DNA of 64,000 nt from the NCBI GenBank assembly GCA_037013495.1, contig CM072811.1, positions 37,773,452 through 37,837,451 on the forward strand, read 5' to 3'. The translations under genes were made by a program, and so were the position numbers. Under the pieces are notes generated by a model. It was not told the origin of the DNA. It made no database searches and saw nothing but the letters and a program-made list of their open reading frames with translations. The stretch is from Hippophae tibetana. Taxonomy: Eukaryota; Streptophyta; Magnoliopsida; Rosales; Elaeagnaceae. Each line of letters begins with the position of its first letter. Within the stretch, counting starts at the first letter, position 1. Below are positions 1 to 10,601 of the stretch, in pieces.

Positions 1-220
1 ACTTTTGGAGATAAGATAGGGCTAGGCTATGTAGATGAGCACACTACGCCATCTTCTTCAATATCAATTGAGTTTGTAAAACCTACAAATATGTCCTCCT
101 CACATGCTGCACATTAGCATCAAATACCACATTTGTAAGACCTTCTAACTCTACTCTTACTATTACTTATGCATAAAGAACCATTACACTAGTAATTGAT
201 AAAACTGTTAAGTTTGTGCC

Positions 221-290
221 TATTTGTTATTTTTGTCGTAGGAAATGTCATATTAGGCCTTCTAACTCTACTTCATGCTTCTATTTATAA
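221..290 (+). pseudogene. Retroelement gag zinc-knuckle remnant
   Basis: A short reading frame ending in TAA at 288-290 carries Cys-X2-Cys-X4-His, starting with Cys at 225. This is the first part of a CCHC nucleocapsid knuckle, and the position of the last Cys is occupied by Asn. Flanking bases are full of stops and only loosely resemble gag. I read it as a relic of an LTR-retrotransposon gag gene. The window edge prevents seeing the rest, and a chance match is possible. Confidence 0.3.
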
Positions 291-479
291 GAATCGTAAT
301 TATCATCCATCTATGAATATTATATTCAATAATATAATAGAAAGCATGAAGTTGTTGGTTCAAAGAGGTAATTGAAATTCAGCACATTTAATTCCAAGAT
401 TAATTATCATCATCCTATTATACATAATGTGTCTTAATTTAGGATGAATGTTAAATCTAAAGTTAAGTCCAAGAACATG

Positions 480-1074
480 CTTATGAAGACAAAGGGTTGA
501 AATAAAAAAAAAGGAAAAATTAACAATGTCACCCAATAGGAGTGTGACATGTGACACACATGTTTTACTTGGCAAATCAACGTGTGATACATGGCACGGG
601 AGAACTGGTCAGGTCAACGCATGATGAGTCAATGCCATATGGTATGGCATGATTCGCGATTATGGATGGCATGGTGCGATATTGGAAGGAATGGATGAAT
701 TGCTTTACGACATGTGGCAATACTTTTGACTGCATAACCAACTCGAAATGAACACTATACTAACACATGGTATGTCATTGTATCACTAGGAACATGTGGT
801 GTTGCGTGATTCACTATCTTCATTTGCATGGCATCCACTTGGCTTGTCTGATCAGCTCTCATACTTACGTGGTATCCATGTGGTAGCTTCTGAATGATTC
901 TGCATTAAAACTTCATAAAAAATCCATAACAATCTTAAAAAATATATTTTATCTTTTTTCACTAAAAAGTTTATATTTTAATATTTTTAATCCTAAAAAT
1001 ACTTATTATTGAATAAAATGAGCAAATATTAAGTAGAAAAATACATTAATGGCTCTACTTTCATAAATTCATCA
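480..1074 (-). repeat. Partial LTR of the Athila-like gypsy family
   Basis: This stretch aligns by eye with the right-hand parts of the LTRs at 45555-46991 and 60026-61503. Shared features are the GC-richer block with repeated ACGTGNCA and GGCATGG words, the tract around 955-975 reading TTTTCACTAAAAAGTTTAT, and the final ATCA terminus at 1071-1074. The left half of the LTR is absent. It is therefore a solo or truncated LTR fragment, in the same orientation as the two larger minus-strand elements. Homology seems to start near 480, but that boundary is approximate. Confidence 0.6.
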
Positions 1075-2300
1075 CTAAACACATGATAAAAAATTCAAAT
1101 TAATTGACAAAAAAGCGAAAATAATACCTTAAAATTTTATAATTATAAAACTAACACCACTTATGATTAGTTCATATATTTTTACTATTAAAAAATTTGT
1201 CACATCACTTCAAATTGAAAAACGTTCAAATTGAACCATAACAATTTACATCCATTTAATGTCAAATATCATCCAATTTAATCTCGTTAATCTATTAAGC
1301 TCTATTTTTTTTTAATTTTAAATATCTTATTTTTTATAATTTATCAATTATATTTTTTAATTTAAATTAAAGAGTTATCAATCTTTGAATTGAAATATTA
1401 AATTAACACTTTTTAATAATATAAAATATAATGAGTATCAATTAATTAATTAAGGTTTTACTAAATTACCAAAACCGTCTAATTGATACGAATAGATTTA
1501 CTAACTAATAAGATACTCTCAACCTTATATTTATAAAGGAATAATCTATATATTTTAAATTTAAAAAAATCTTTAAATCATATATATATCAAAATGTTTT
1601 TGATAGATGTACTTAAATTTATATAATTTTATCAGATAAAATTATTACATTAAATATATTTGTAATATATAATAATATTCTTTGTAAATATCTACTATCA
1701 AGGAAGACTAATTAGGGTTGTAAAGTAATTAATTTGTAAAATCATCTCATAATTAGATTATATTTGATAAATTGTTTTATCAAAACTATACTAATAATCC
1801 CAGCATTATTTTTAATTTTGTATTATAATTTAATCTCTTTATTATTTAGTTTTAATATATTTAATTTTAAAATTAATATTAAATGAAAATTAGATATCAT
1901 AAGTCAAAATTAACAGCAGGGTGGATAGGTGAGGATTAAATTAATCCAAACTAAATATTTTTATTTTTTTGATTGATTTTAATTCTAAAATTAAAAATAA
2001 TTTTTTATTTTTGTTTAGGCATTAAAATCAATAATAAATATACCCGACAGCTTTAAACCGAGAAGTATTTAGTTCTTTGGTTTTTAACTTAAGCACATTA
2101 ATCTCGTACATTTAATAAAAGTAGATTTTTTTTTTAAGTTTTTAAGATAAAATTGTATATTTTCTTTTAAACTTATAAGAATAAAATATTTTAATTAAAA
2201 TGTTTATTTTGTAAAAACTACGTCAGCTCTAAAGCTACTCACCTAAAAAATATATGATGGAAGTCTGGGTCATAGTTCTCTACACTTTTGATGATCGCAT
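1075..2300. other. AT-rich intergenic DNA
   Basis: Very AT-rich sequence with poly-A, poly-T and TTAAATT-type runs. I see no open reading frame, RNA gene or recognisable repeat in it. It separates the LTR fragment from the promoter of the next gene. Confidence 0.6.
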
Positions 2301-2303
2301 CTT

Positions 2304-2347
2304 GCCCATCTAATTGGGCTCAACAATCAAAACCCATACGCCGGCCC
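2304..2347 (+). promoter_or_regulatory. Site II-like TGGGCY promoter cluster
   Basis: GCCCA at 2304-2308 (reverse of TGGGC), TGGGCT at 2315-2320 and GGCCC at 2343-2347 lie about 230-270 bp before the start codon at 2573. They sit in a locally GC-richer island within AT-rich DNA. TGGGCY site II elements are known in promoters of plant housekeeping and proliferation genes. Their clustering just upstream of a gene suggests a promoter, but no transcription start is proven. Confidence 0.35.
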
Positions 2348-2572
2348 GTGAGTTTCATTACGCATAGTCTGCCAGTCTGCTTCGTCGGAACGTCTAAAAC
2401 TTGTTGCCGCCAGTTCTTCCCTTATTCAAAACTTTGAAATACTCGCAAAACTGCTAACCTCTGCAACAAACCAAGAATTTTTTTTTCCTTGCTCTTTCAA
2501 ATTCCTAAAATCTGAAGCACTTCAACAAACACTTATTCATCAAGAGACGCATTTCCACTGTAAGTCCTTTCA

Positions 2573-5500
2573 ATGAATTCTCATCGAACCCCATTTTCAG
2601 GTAGAATCTGAATTCAATTTTCATTCTCTGTTCTATGTTAACTTCATCATTAGCTTCACATAATCAACAAATTTGACTACACAAAAATGCAGGCAAAACT
2701 CAGCCTTCTCTGAAATCCAAACCTTGGCTTAGAAACAAAGAATCTTCTAAACCCATTTCAAAGGATCTCCCAATTTCAAGGTAATTGTGATAATTGATTG
2801 ACTTTTTTAGTGTTAAAGTCACTTAATTGATTTAATGTTATATTTTACTAATAAATAAAATACGAAAACATGAAAGACATTTAATTAAAGATGTTATTTG
2901 AGTACTAATTTCTTGTGTATTCAATGTGTAACACTAATTTCTTATACATTCAATATAAAACACTAATTTCTTATACATTCAATATGAAACACTAATTTCT
3001 TATACATTCAATATGAAACACTAATTTCTTGTTTATTCAATGTGTAGCACTAATTTCTTGTTTATTTAATGTGAAGCACTAATTTCTTGTCTATTCAAAG
3101 TTGAGATGAACATGGAGTCTTTGCTACCACAAGTTCTTCAAGAATATTGATTATAAATAACTTGTTTCATTTGTGCAAAATATAAGAGCAAATGAATTAG
3201 AGAGCATTCATAAGAAAGATTATAAAAGTCTTTCTCAGAGTTATCTTGTGAGTTACTACTTAGAAAGGAAAATTTGTTCCTTCTTTATAAGTAATATTTT
3301 TCCTATTTTGTGATAGAGTTATTTCTCATATTACAATAGAGATTAGAATTGTTATCTCATTGTTATTTCTCATCTTACAATAAGGAAATCCTCCTACACT
3401 TGCCCGTGGTTTTTTTACCCCAATTTGTTCGGGGGGTTTTCCACGTAAAATATTTGTGTCCATTTTATTTTCATTATTCTCAATTTCACTTTAGTTGTGT
3501 GTTAGCTTCGACCCGTTAATTTTTCCTAATAGTGGTATCATAGCAATTGGTTGAGAGGTGTGAAGCAGATCGTTGTGAACAAGATGTTGACTACGACAAA
3601 GTTGGATGTTGAGAAGTTCAACGAGAGTAATTTCTTGTTGTAAAAAATGAAAAATAAGGCAATTTTAAGGAAAGACAATTGTTTGGCAGCAATTGGAGAA
3701 AGACTCGCAGAGATCACTGATGATAGCAAGTGGAACGAGATGGACGACAATGCAATTATCGATCTACACTTAGCACTAGCCGATGGAGTGTTACCTAGTG
3801 TGGCAGAAAAGAAGACTACAAAGGAGATTTGGGATACTCTAACAAGACTGTACGAGGCCAAGTCACTACACAATAAGATCTTCTTAAAGAGGAGATTGTA
3901 CACTCTTCGAATGATGGAATCCACATCGGTGACCGACCACATCAACATTTTGAATACACTATATTCGCAACTTACATCAATAGGTTACACAATAGAGACA
4001 TCTGAACGTGCGAAGCTTCTATTACAAAGTCTACCTGACTCGTATGATCAACTCATCATTAACTTGACGAACAACATCCTCACGGACTATCTAGTATTCG
4101 ACCAAATTATTGCCGTTGTTTTGGAAGAAGAAACCAAGCGTAAAAATAAGGAAGATAGACAGGAAGGTTCGCAGCAAGCGGAAGCTTTGACGATGACGAG
4201 AGGAAGATCAATAGAACGTGGCCCCAGTGGGAGTCCAAATCATGGTAGATCAAAATCAAGAAATAAGAAGAATTTCAAGTGCTACAACTGTGGTAAGAAA
4301 GGGTATGTCAAGAAGGATTGTTGGTTCAAAAAGAAGAGTGGAGTCCCCGAGTCATCAAATGCTCAAGAGAATATGGCAAATGCCTCAAATAATGGTGAAG
4401 TTCTATACAACGAGGCAACAACGATAGTTGGAGGCAGAAATCAGTTCGTTGATATTTGTTTATTAGACTCAGGAGCAACATGGCACATGACATTTCGGAG
4501 AGAATGGTTTCATAAATATGAACCAATCTTAGGAGGTTCTGTACACATGGGCGATGATTATGCTTTGGAGATCGCTAATATTGGTACTATCAAGATAAAG
4601 ATGTTTGATGGTATAATTCACACTATTTAGGAGGCACGACACGTGAAAGACTTGACGAAGAATCTATTATCTTTAGGTCAAATGGATAGTCTTGGATGCA
4701 AGACCCATATTGAAAATGGGCTTATGAAAATTGTCAAAGGTGCACTTGTGGTTATGAAGGCAGAAAAGATCGAGATGAACCTATTCATGCTAAAAGGAGA
4801 AACACTAGAGGAAGCTGATGTGTGTTTCACGTCAATCAAGAAGGGAAAAGAGTCGACAAAGATGTGGCATCTCAAACTAGGTCACATGTTAGAATGAGGT
4901 TTGAAGAATCTCTTCAACAGAAAGCTACTTGCAGGGCTCAAATCGGTAAATCTACCTTTATATGAGTATTGTGTTACAAGTAAACAGCATAGATTGAAGT
5001 TTAACAGATCTGATGCCAAGAGTAAATGTATTCTAGACTTGATTCATTCTGATGTATAGGAGTCACCAAAAATGTCCCTAGGAGGAGCAAAATATTTTGT
5101 GTCTTTTATTGATGATTATTCTAGGAGATGTTGGGTGTATCCAATCAAGAAGAAGTTAGATGTATTTCCGGTATTCAAAGACTTCAAAGTGTGGGTGGAA
5201 CTTGAATCTGGGGAAAAGATCAAGTACTTGAGGACAGATAATGGAAGAAAGTACACAGACGGTGAGTTTCTTACTTTTTGCAAGCAAGAAGGTATTAAAT
5301 GACAGTTCACAGTCACATACACATCTCAACAAAATGGAGTGGCAGAGTGGATAAATAGAACTCTTACAGAAAAGATGAGAGCTATGTTGAGGACTGTTGT
5401 TCAATCCAACTCTTTTTGGGCAGAAGCAGCCAAAACCGTTTGTTATGTGATAAATTGGTCACCATCAACAGTAATTGATTTAAAGACACTGATGGAGATG

Positions 5501-8500
5501 TGGACTAGTAAGCCAGCAGACTACTCTACTTTACATTCTTTTGGATGTCCTACGTATATGATGTACAATTCCCAAGAAAGAACAAATTTGAATCTGAAAT
5601 CTAGGAGTTGTATATTCTTAGGGTATGCTGACGGAGCGAAAGGGTATCGCTTGTGGGATCCCACTACCCGCAAGGTTATTGTTAGCAGGGATGTGATTTT
5701 TGTAGAAGGTCAACTACTACAAACAAATGGACACGATAGCACATCGAAAGAGGTTTCAGAGACTACAACAATACAGGTGGAAAATAATCTAGTACAAGAA
5801 ACTCCAATTTCTACTGAAGGAACACCAGAACACGAGGTACAAGAACTAGTCGAGTCTAAGTCTTTAGAAGTTTGTCGGTCAACTCGTGAGAGAAGGCCAC
5901 CATCTTGGCATTCAAAGTATGCTATGGGGAGTATATACTGTCTTTTAATAGGGGACAGAGAGCTCTCAACTTTCCAAGAAGTTACAAGTAGCTCAGATGT
6001 GTCTTTATGGATGGCAGCAATGTAGGAAGAAATTGAAGCTCTACACAAGAACAAGACTTGGGAAATGGTACCATTGCCACATGGGAGAAAACCCATAGGT
6101 AACAAATGGGTCTACAAGATCAAACGAGATAATAATGATAAAGTGGAACGATTTCGTGCAAGATTGGTGGTAAAATGCTTCGCTCAGAAATAAGTTATTG
6201 ATTTCAACGAGATATTTTCCCCAGTAGTTTGGCTTACAACAATCAGAATAGTCCTGGCTATGTGTGCTACATTTGACTTACATCTGGAGAAATTGGATGT
6301 AAAAACTGCATTTCTTCATGGAGAACTTAAAGAAGAAATCTATATACTCCAACCATAAGGTTTTGCTGAAACAAGAAAGGAGAACTTGGTTTGCAGGTTG
6401 AAGAAATATCTATAGGGTCTCAAAAGGCATCGAGGTGTTGGTACAAGAGATTTGATTCCTTCATTATTAGCCTTGGATACAACAGACTCAGTTCAGACCA
6501 TTGTACGTACTTCAAAAGGTTTGATGGAGATAATAATTTTATTATCTTGTTGTTGTGTGTGGATGACATGTTGGTAGCAAGCCCCAACAGAGATCAAATC
6601 CAAGAATTGAAGGCACAGTTGACTAGGGAGTTTGATATGAAGGACTTAGGACCAGCAAACAAGATTCTAGGGATGTAGATTCACCGAGACAAAAATAACA
6701 GGAAGATTTGGCTTTCTTAGAAGAACTATTTCAACAAGATCTTGCGACGCTTCAACATGCAAGATAGTAAGCCAATTTCTACCCCACTTCCTATTAATTT
6801 CAAGTTATCCTCAAGTATGTGTCCTAGCAATGAAGCAGAGAGGAGAGAGATGTCTCAAGTACCATATGCATCAGTAGTGGGAAGTTTAATGTTTTCCATG
6901 ATATGTATAAGACCGACATTGCACAAGCAGTAGGAATAGTTAGTCGGTTTATGGAAAATCTTGGAGGAGAGCATTGGAATACTGTGAAGATGGTTCTAAG
7001 ATACATCAAAGGAATCTCAAATGTTGCATTATGTTACAGAGGATCAGATTTTATTGTCAGAGGCTATGTTGATTCAGATTTTGTAGGGGATCTCAATAAA
7101 AACAAATCTACTACAAGTTATATGTTTACACTTGCAGAAGGAGTTATAAGTTGGGTATCTAAACTGCAATCAGTTGTAGCTCTATCTGCAACAAAAGTAG
7201 AATACATGGCAGTTACAGAAGCTTGCAAGGAAGCAGTCTGGATACAGAGGTTATTGGAGGAGCTCAGCTACAAGCTGGAGGAGGTTGTTCTGTTTTATGA
7301 CAGTCAGAGTGTTTTGCACATTGCAAGGAATCCAACTTTTCATTCACGGACAAAGCACATAAGGGTTCAGTATCACTTTGTTCGAGAAATAGTGAAAGAA
7401 GATGGTGTGGATATGCAGAAGATTCACACCGACAAGAACCTAGCAGATGTTATGACCAAGCCAATCAACACTGACAAGTTTAAATGATGTAGATCCTCAT
7501 GTGGTCTAGCGAAAACATAAGCAAGCATGGATTTGGAAAATGAGGAAGGATGGAAGGATTACGAAAGTGACTTTAAATAGGAGAATGTGATAATTGATGA
7601 CCTTGTTTAGTGGTAAAGTCACTTACTTGGTTTAATGTTATATTTTGCTAATGTATGAAGTAGGAAACATGGAAGACATTTAATTAATTATATTATTGGA
7701 GCACTAATTTCTTGTGCAATAAATGTGTAGTACTAATTTCTTATCAATTCAATGTGGAGCACTAATTTCTTGTCCATTCAAAGTGGAGATGAACATGAAA
7801 TCTTTGCTACCATAAGTTATTCAAAGATATTGCTTATAAATAGCTTGTTTCATTTATGCAAAATATAAGAGCAAATGAATTAGAGAGCATCCATAAGAAA
7901 AATAGTAAAAATCTTTATGAGAGTTATCTTGTGAATTACTACTTAGAAAGAAAAAATTGTTTTTTTTATAAGTAATATTTTTCATATTTTGTGAGAGTTA
8001 TTTCTTCTATTACAATAAAGATTAAAATTGTTATATCATTGTAATTAGAGAGAAAATGTTGTAATCCTAATCGTATAATAATGAAATTCTCTTACATTTG
8101 CACGTGGTTTTTTTTACCTTAATTTGTTCGGGGTTTTTTCACGTAAAATATTTGTGTTAATTTTATTTTTATTATTCTTAATTTTATTTTAGTTGTGTGT
8201 TAGTTTCGACTCGGTAATTTTTCCTAACATTAACAACTACAAATCCTCTCTTTCTTTCTTTCTTCGTTTTTTTTTTCTTCAATTTTTTTCCCAAAATTTC
8301 TTTTGAATTTTATTTAAATCTTTTTCAGAAAAAATGGAGTCTTTGGTACGGTTAGAAACACAATCATTCCCAAAAAATCTGAAACTCAGAAACCCATTAT
8401 TATACCCTCTATCGCAGTCTCTCGGAAGCATACGAAAACCAACCCTGCAATTTGGTCCCCAACAAACGATGTCGCAGAGAAGAAATCTCCGAAATTCCCA

Positions 8501-9051
8501 AAACCCAATTTGAACAACGGAGAAAACCTTGGCCTTCGTGAACCAAATAAGCGTAACAACGCTCAACTTGTATGCAGGCTTGATAGGCTTGAAATGTCGT
8601 CGTATTGGTTAATCCTGATCAAGTTGTCCGAGACCGTAGGCATGCATTCTGTCTCCGCTGGTTTCTTTCGACTTGCCTCTGAATGCAATGCTGAGGTTTC
8701 CATCTCTGTTTGTCATTATGATATTTTTATTCTTACTTAAATTAATTATTTAAAAATAGACAATTGAAATGCATTTTGATGATTTGTTGTTTGATTTTGT
8801 AGCCAATTAGGAAATTGAGGTTGGAGCTTAAAAGATACTTGGCACGACATGAACACTTAAACAGAGAAAAGGAATGGAAAGAGGTTTCAATTAGCTATAG
8901 ATTAATGGAGGATGATGTTAAAAAAAGAGAAGGTTTAGGTTCAGAGAGAAAAGAACTGTGGACAATTGAGAGTACTATCGATTCTGGTTTTGATGAGGAA
9001 GAGGCTAAGAATGAAGAGCATCAGTTCGTTGAAAAACAGGAGATTGAATGA
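2573..9051 (+). CDS. Uncharacterised four-exon plant protein, interrupted by a copia element in intron 2
   Basis: Joined exons 2573-2600, 2693-2780, 8329-8695 and 8803-9051 give 243 residues ending in TGA. Every intron is GT-AG and the phases agree (1, 2, 0). I do not recognise the family. The N-terminal half is basic and rich in Ser, Pro, Lys and Asn and looks disordered. Residues about 115-170 form a more conserved-looking block (QLVCRLDRLEMSSYW, then SAGFFRLASECNAE). A charged helical region follows (RKLRLELKRYLARHEHL), with an acidic Glu-rich tail. No signal peptide or membrane segment is apparent. Intron 2 is almost wholly a copia element (2786-8229) in the same orientation, starting 5 bp after the donor. 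The exons themselves are intact, so the gene may still be spliced. An upstream 5' UTR intron is possible. The exon model is an inference from splice consensus and reading frame. Confidence 0.7.
2786..3531 (+). repeat. 5' LTR of copia 1 (746 bp)
   Basis: It starts TGTGATAATTG and ends CCTAATA, where the canonical CA has become TA; the 3' LTR retains CCTAACA. It matches the 3' LTR along most of its length but is about 100 bp longer, mainly because it holds seven rather than three copies of an internal 29-bp repeat. Confidence 0.88.
2903..3105 (+). repeat. 29-bp minisatellite, seven units, inside the 5' LTR
   Basis: Seven consecutive units, each beginning (C/T)ACTAATTTCTT, span exactly 203 bp. 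The matching stretch of the 3' LTR (7702-7788) is 87 bp, exactly three units. Units 2-4 are almost identical to one another, pointing to a local amplification. Confidence 0.9.
3533..3544 (+). other. Primer-binding site of copia 1 (tRNA-iMet)
   Basis: TGGTATCATAGC lies one base after the 5' LTR. It matches the usual plant copia primer site TGGTATCAGAGC (complement of the initiator tRNA-Met 3' end) at 11 of 12 positions. Confidence 0.85.
3584..7487 (+). pseudogene. Degenerate copia gag-pol polyprotein (copia 1)
   Basis: Gag would start at the ATG at 3584, but TAA at 3641 stops it after 19 codons. The same frame continues to 6025 with further stops near 4628, 4895, 5057 and 5300; later parts (6391-6933, 6903-7487) lie in other frames. 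Domains in order: Gag (3647-4200); zinc knuckle near 4280-4320, with Tyr replacing the knuckle His; protease with the DSGATWHM active-site motif (about 4468-4491); integrase core (5072-5700) with FIDDYSRR and the TDNG block; reverse transcriptase with the catalytic VDDM (about 6559-6570); RNase H (6903-7487) containing DSDFVGD and the terminal ADVMTKP motif. The domain order and motifs identify Ty1-copia. No intact product is possible. Confidence 0.88.
7586..8229 (+). repeat. 3' LTR of copia 1 (644 bp)
   Basis: It begins TGTGATAATTGATGACC and ends CCTAACA. It pairs with the 5' LTR and carries three 29-bp units (7702-7788). It also has a short segment around 8044-8085 (a TTGTAATCCTAATCG-type sequence) that is shortened in the 5' LTR. 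Substitutions and indels between the two LTRs indicate an old insertion. Confidence 0.88.
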
Positions 9052-9248
9052 ATTCAATGTGAGCTGATAATTATTTGTTCTTTTCTGAGGTGAATTATGA
9101 ACTATGAAAGCTATTGTTTTGTGGCCAAGTTATATTGTATTTGTGTGTATACTGTGGAATCGATAATATTATAGCTTCGTGTTTTGTGTGCGATTCCTTC
9201 ATTGTTCTTTCGTATACCCATGCAAGTTCGAAAACGTGAGCAATAGCG

Positions 9249-9253
9249 AAAAA
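9249..9253 (-). terminator. Pol III T-run terminator of the tRNA-Pro gene
   Basis: Five A residues on the plus strand are a TTTTT run on the minus strand, 15 bases beyond the 3' end of the tRNA. This is a typical RNA polymerase III stop. Confidence 0.6.
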
Positions 9254-9268
9254 CAGAATCTAATGAAG

Positions 9269-9340
9269 GGGGCATTCCGAGAATTGAACTCGGGACCTCT
9301 CGCACCCTAAGCGAGAATCATACCACTAGACCAAATGCCC
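9269..9340 (-). tRNA. tRNA-Pro (anticodon AGG)
   Basis: Read on the minus strand, 72 nt fold as a cloverleaf. The acceptor stem is GGGCATT with AATGCCC, followed by discriminator C. The D arm holds the A box (TGGTCTAGTGGTATG). The anticodon stem CTCGC/GCGAG closes the loop TTAGGGT, with anticodon AGG at 9306-9308. The T arm CCGAG/CTCGG closes TTCAATT, within the B box. There is no intron. It lies about 220 bp downstream of the four-exon gene, on the opposite strand. Confidence 0.95.
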
Positions 9341-10161
9341 ATATTACATTTTTGCGGTTTTGTTTTTATTATATTATTGTTTAAGAAACTTTACCAGAAT
9401 TATGACAAGAGTTTAGTGTTTTTTTTTTATATATATATATATATCTTTTTTTAAAGTTTATAGTATTTCATGTAACTTTGTTACATATTTTTTGATTCTT
9501 TTGTAATTCTGTTACAAAGATATGGAAGCAATTTACGATAATTGAAGAACTCACCTCTACATGATCATGAAGAACTCATTTAACTAACTCATCTATTATT
9601 TCATTACATTTTATAAGAATCCATCTTAATTGAAATACATAAAAAAAAATTCAGAAGAAATATAACTTGAAAACTTCGTCAAAGAATTGTTTTACTTGCC
9701 ATGACACATCTATGCATAACTAAGCATATATATTATTGGAAAGAGTTTTGTGGAGTCTTTTTGTTTTTGTAAAACATGATGTTTAATTCTTAGATTATAA
9801 AGTATTTCATTTTATCATTTTTTTTATTAAAAAATAATTATTTAAGAAATTTTGATAATTAATTTTAATAATAAAATAATATTTAAAGATATCAAATGTC
9901 ATATTATAACCTAAAGTGTTAAATAACACTTTTTATTTAAATAAAATGATTAATTTGACTCTACATCCTATTTTATTTTGTTTATGTAATTACGTTCCAT
10001 AATAACATTTTCTAGACATTTGCATTTGGCAATCCAATAACTAAAGATTTGTACCTCCCTCAACTTCTTATTGTGAATTTACATATAGAAATTTACCTCA
10101 AGCACCAATTAAGTCTCTATAGTGATTTTTTTTGTAATTGGTAAGTCATATTTGAATTTAG
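9341..10161. other. AT-rich intergenic DNA with a TA microsatellite
   Basis: The only structured feature is a T-run followed by a TA dinucleotide run near 9421-9445. I see no gene or recognisable transposon. If the LINE found at 15033 originally continued past the copia insertion, its other half should be here, but I could not recognise it. Confidence 0.5.
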
Positions 10162-10601
10162 TATTGAGTAAATTTTAGAATACATAACTCTAAATTTATT
10201 AATTTTGGATTCAAATACGTAAACAAATTACTTATATTATACTCACAATAAAAGACACTATAACACCTTTAAAAGACAACTCACAAATTGAAGAGAAATA
10301 CAAACACTTAAATAGAAGGCTCCCAACTCAAACTCAAATTAAGAATACAAAGACTTATTTGTTTTTGATGGGATGATTAAACCAAATACAAAGTAGGTTA
10401 TTTATAGTCCTCACCATGCAATCCACAACACACATATATAAAACTAAGAAATAATTCTAGACACACAAATATTATCTACACACTTCTCTTTTCTACATCT
10501 TTTAATCACTCCATTTATTTTTCCACATCCTTTAATCATTCCATTTATTTTTATACATCCTTCAACCACTTCATTTATTAGGTTGGTGTTGATTTTCAAC
10601 A
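10162..10601 (-). repeat. 3' LTR of copia 2
   Basis: It pairs with 14624-15032. The outer terminal dinucleotide is mutated (TATTGAG where the partner has TGTTGAG). It includes a tract near 10490-10575 in which CATCCTTTAATCA(T/C)TCCATTTATTTTT-type units recur about three times; the partner LTR has about two, so this LTR is about 30 bp longer. Confidence 0.82.

Larger units (their letters stand above)
2786..8229 (+). mobile_element. Ty1-copia LTR retrotransposon, complete but decayed (copia 1)
   Basis: Two LTRs (2786-3531 and 7586-8229) both begin TGTGATAATTGAT and end near TTTTTCCTAA(C/T)A. A tRNA-iMet primer site follows the 5' LTR and a purine tract (AGGAGAA, about 7579-7585) precedes the 3' LTR. 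Gag, protease, integrase, reverse transcriptase and RNase H lie in copia order between them. The flanking pentamers are GTAAT (2781-2785) and TTAAC (8230-8234), which agree only at the central TAA, so the target-site duplication has decayed or was imperfect. Stops and frameshifts throughout pol make it non-autonomous. Confidence 0.9.

Noticed and set aside
3538..3948. 136-codon minus-strand open frame
   Set aside because: It lies antisense to copia 1 gag, has a hydrophobic low-complexity composition and matches no family. It is a shadow of the gag frame.
9421..9445. TA-rich run as a possible promoter TATA box
   Set aside because: No gene starts within range on either strand. It behaves as an ordinary microsatellite.
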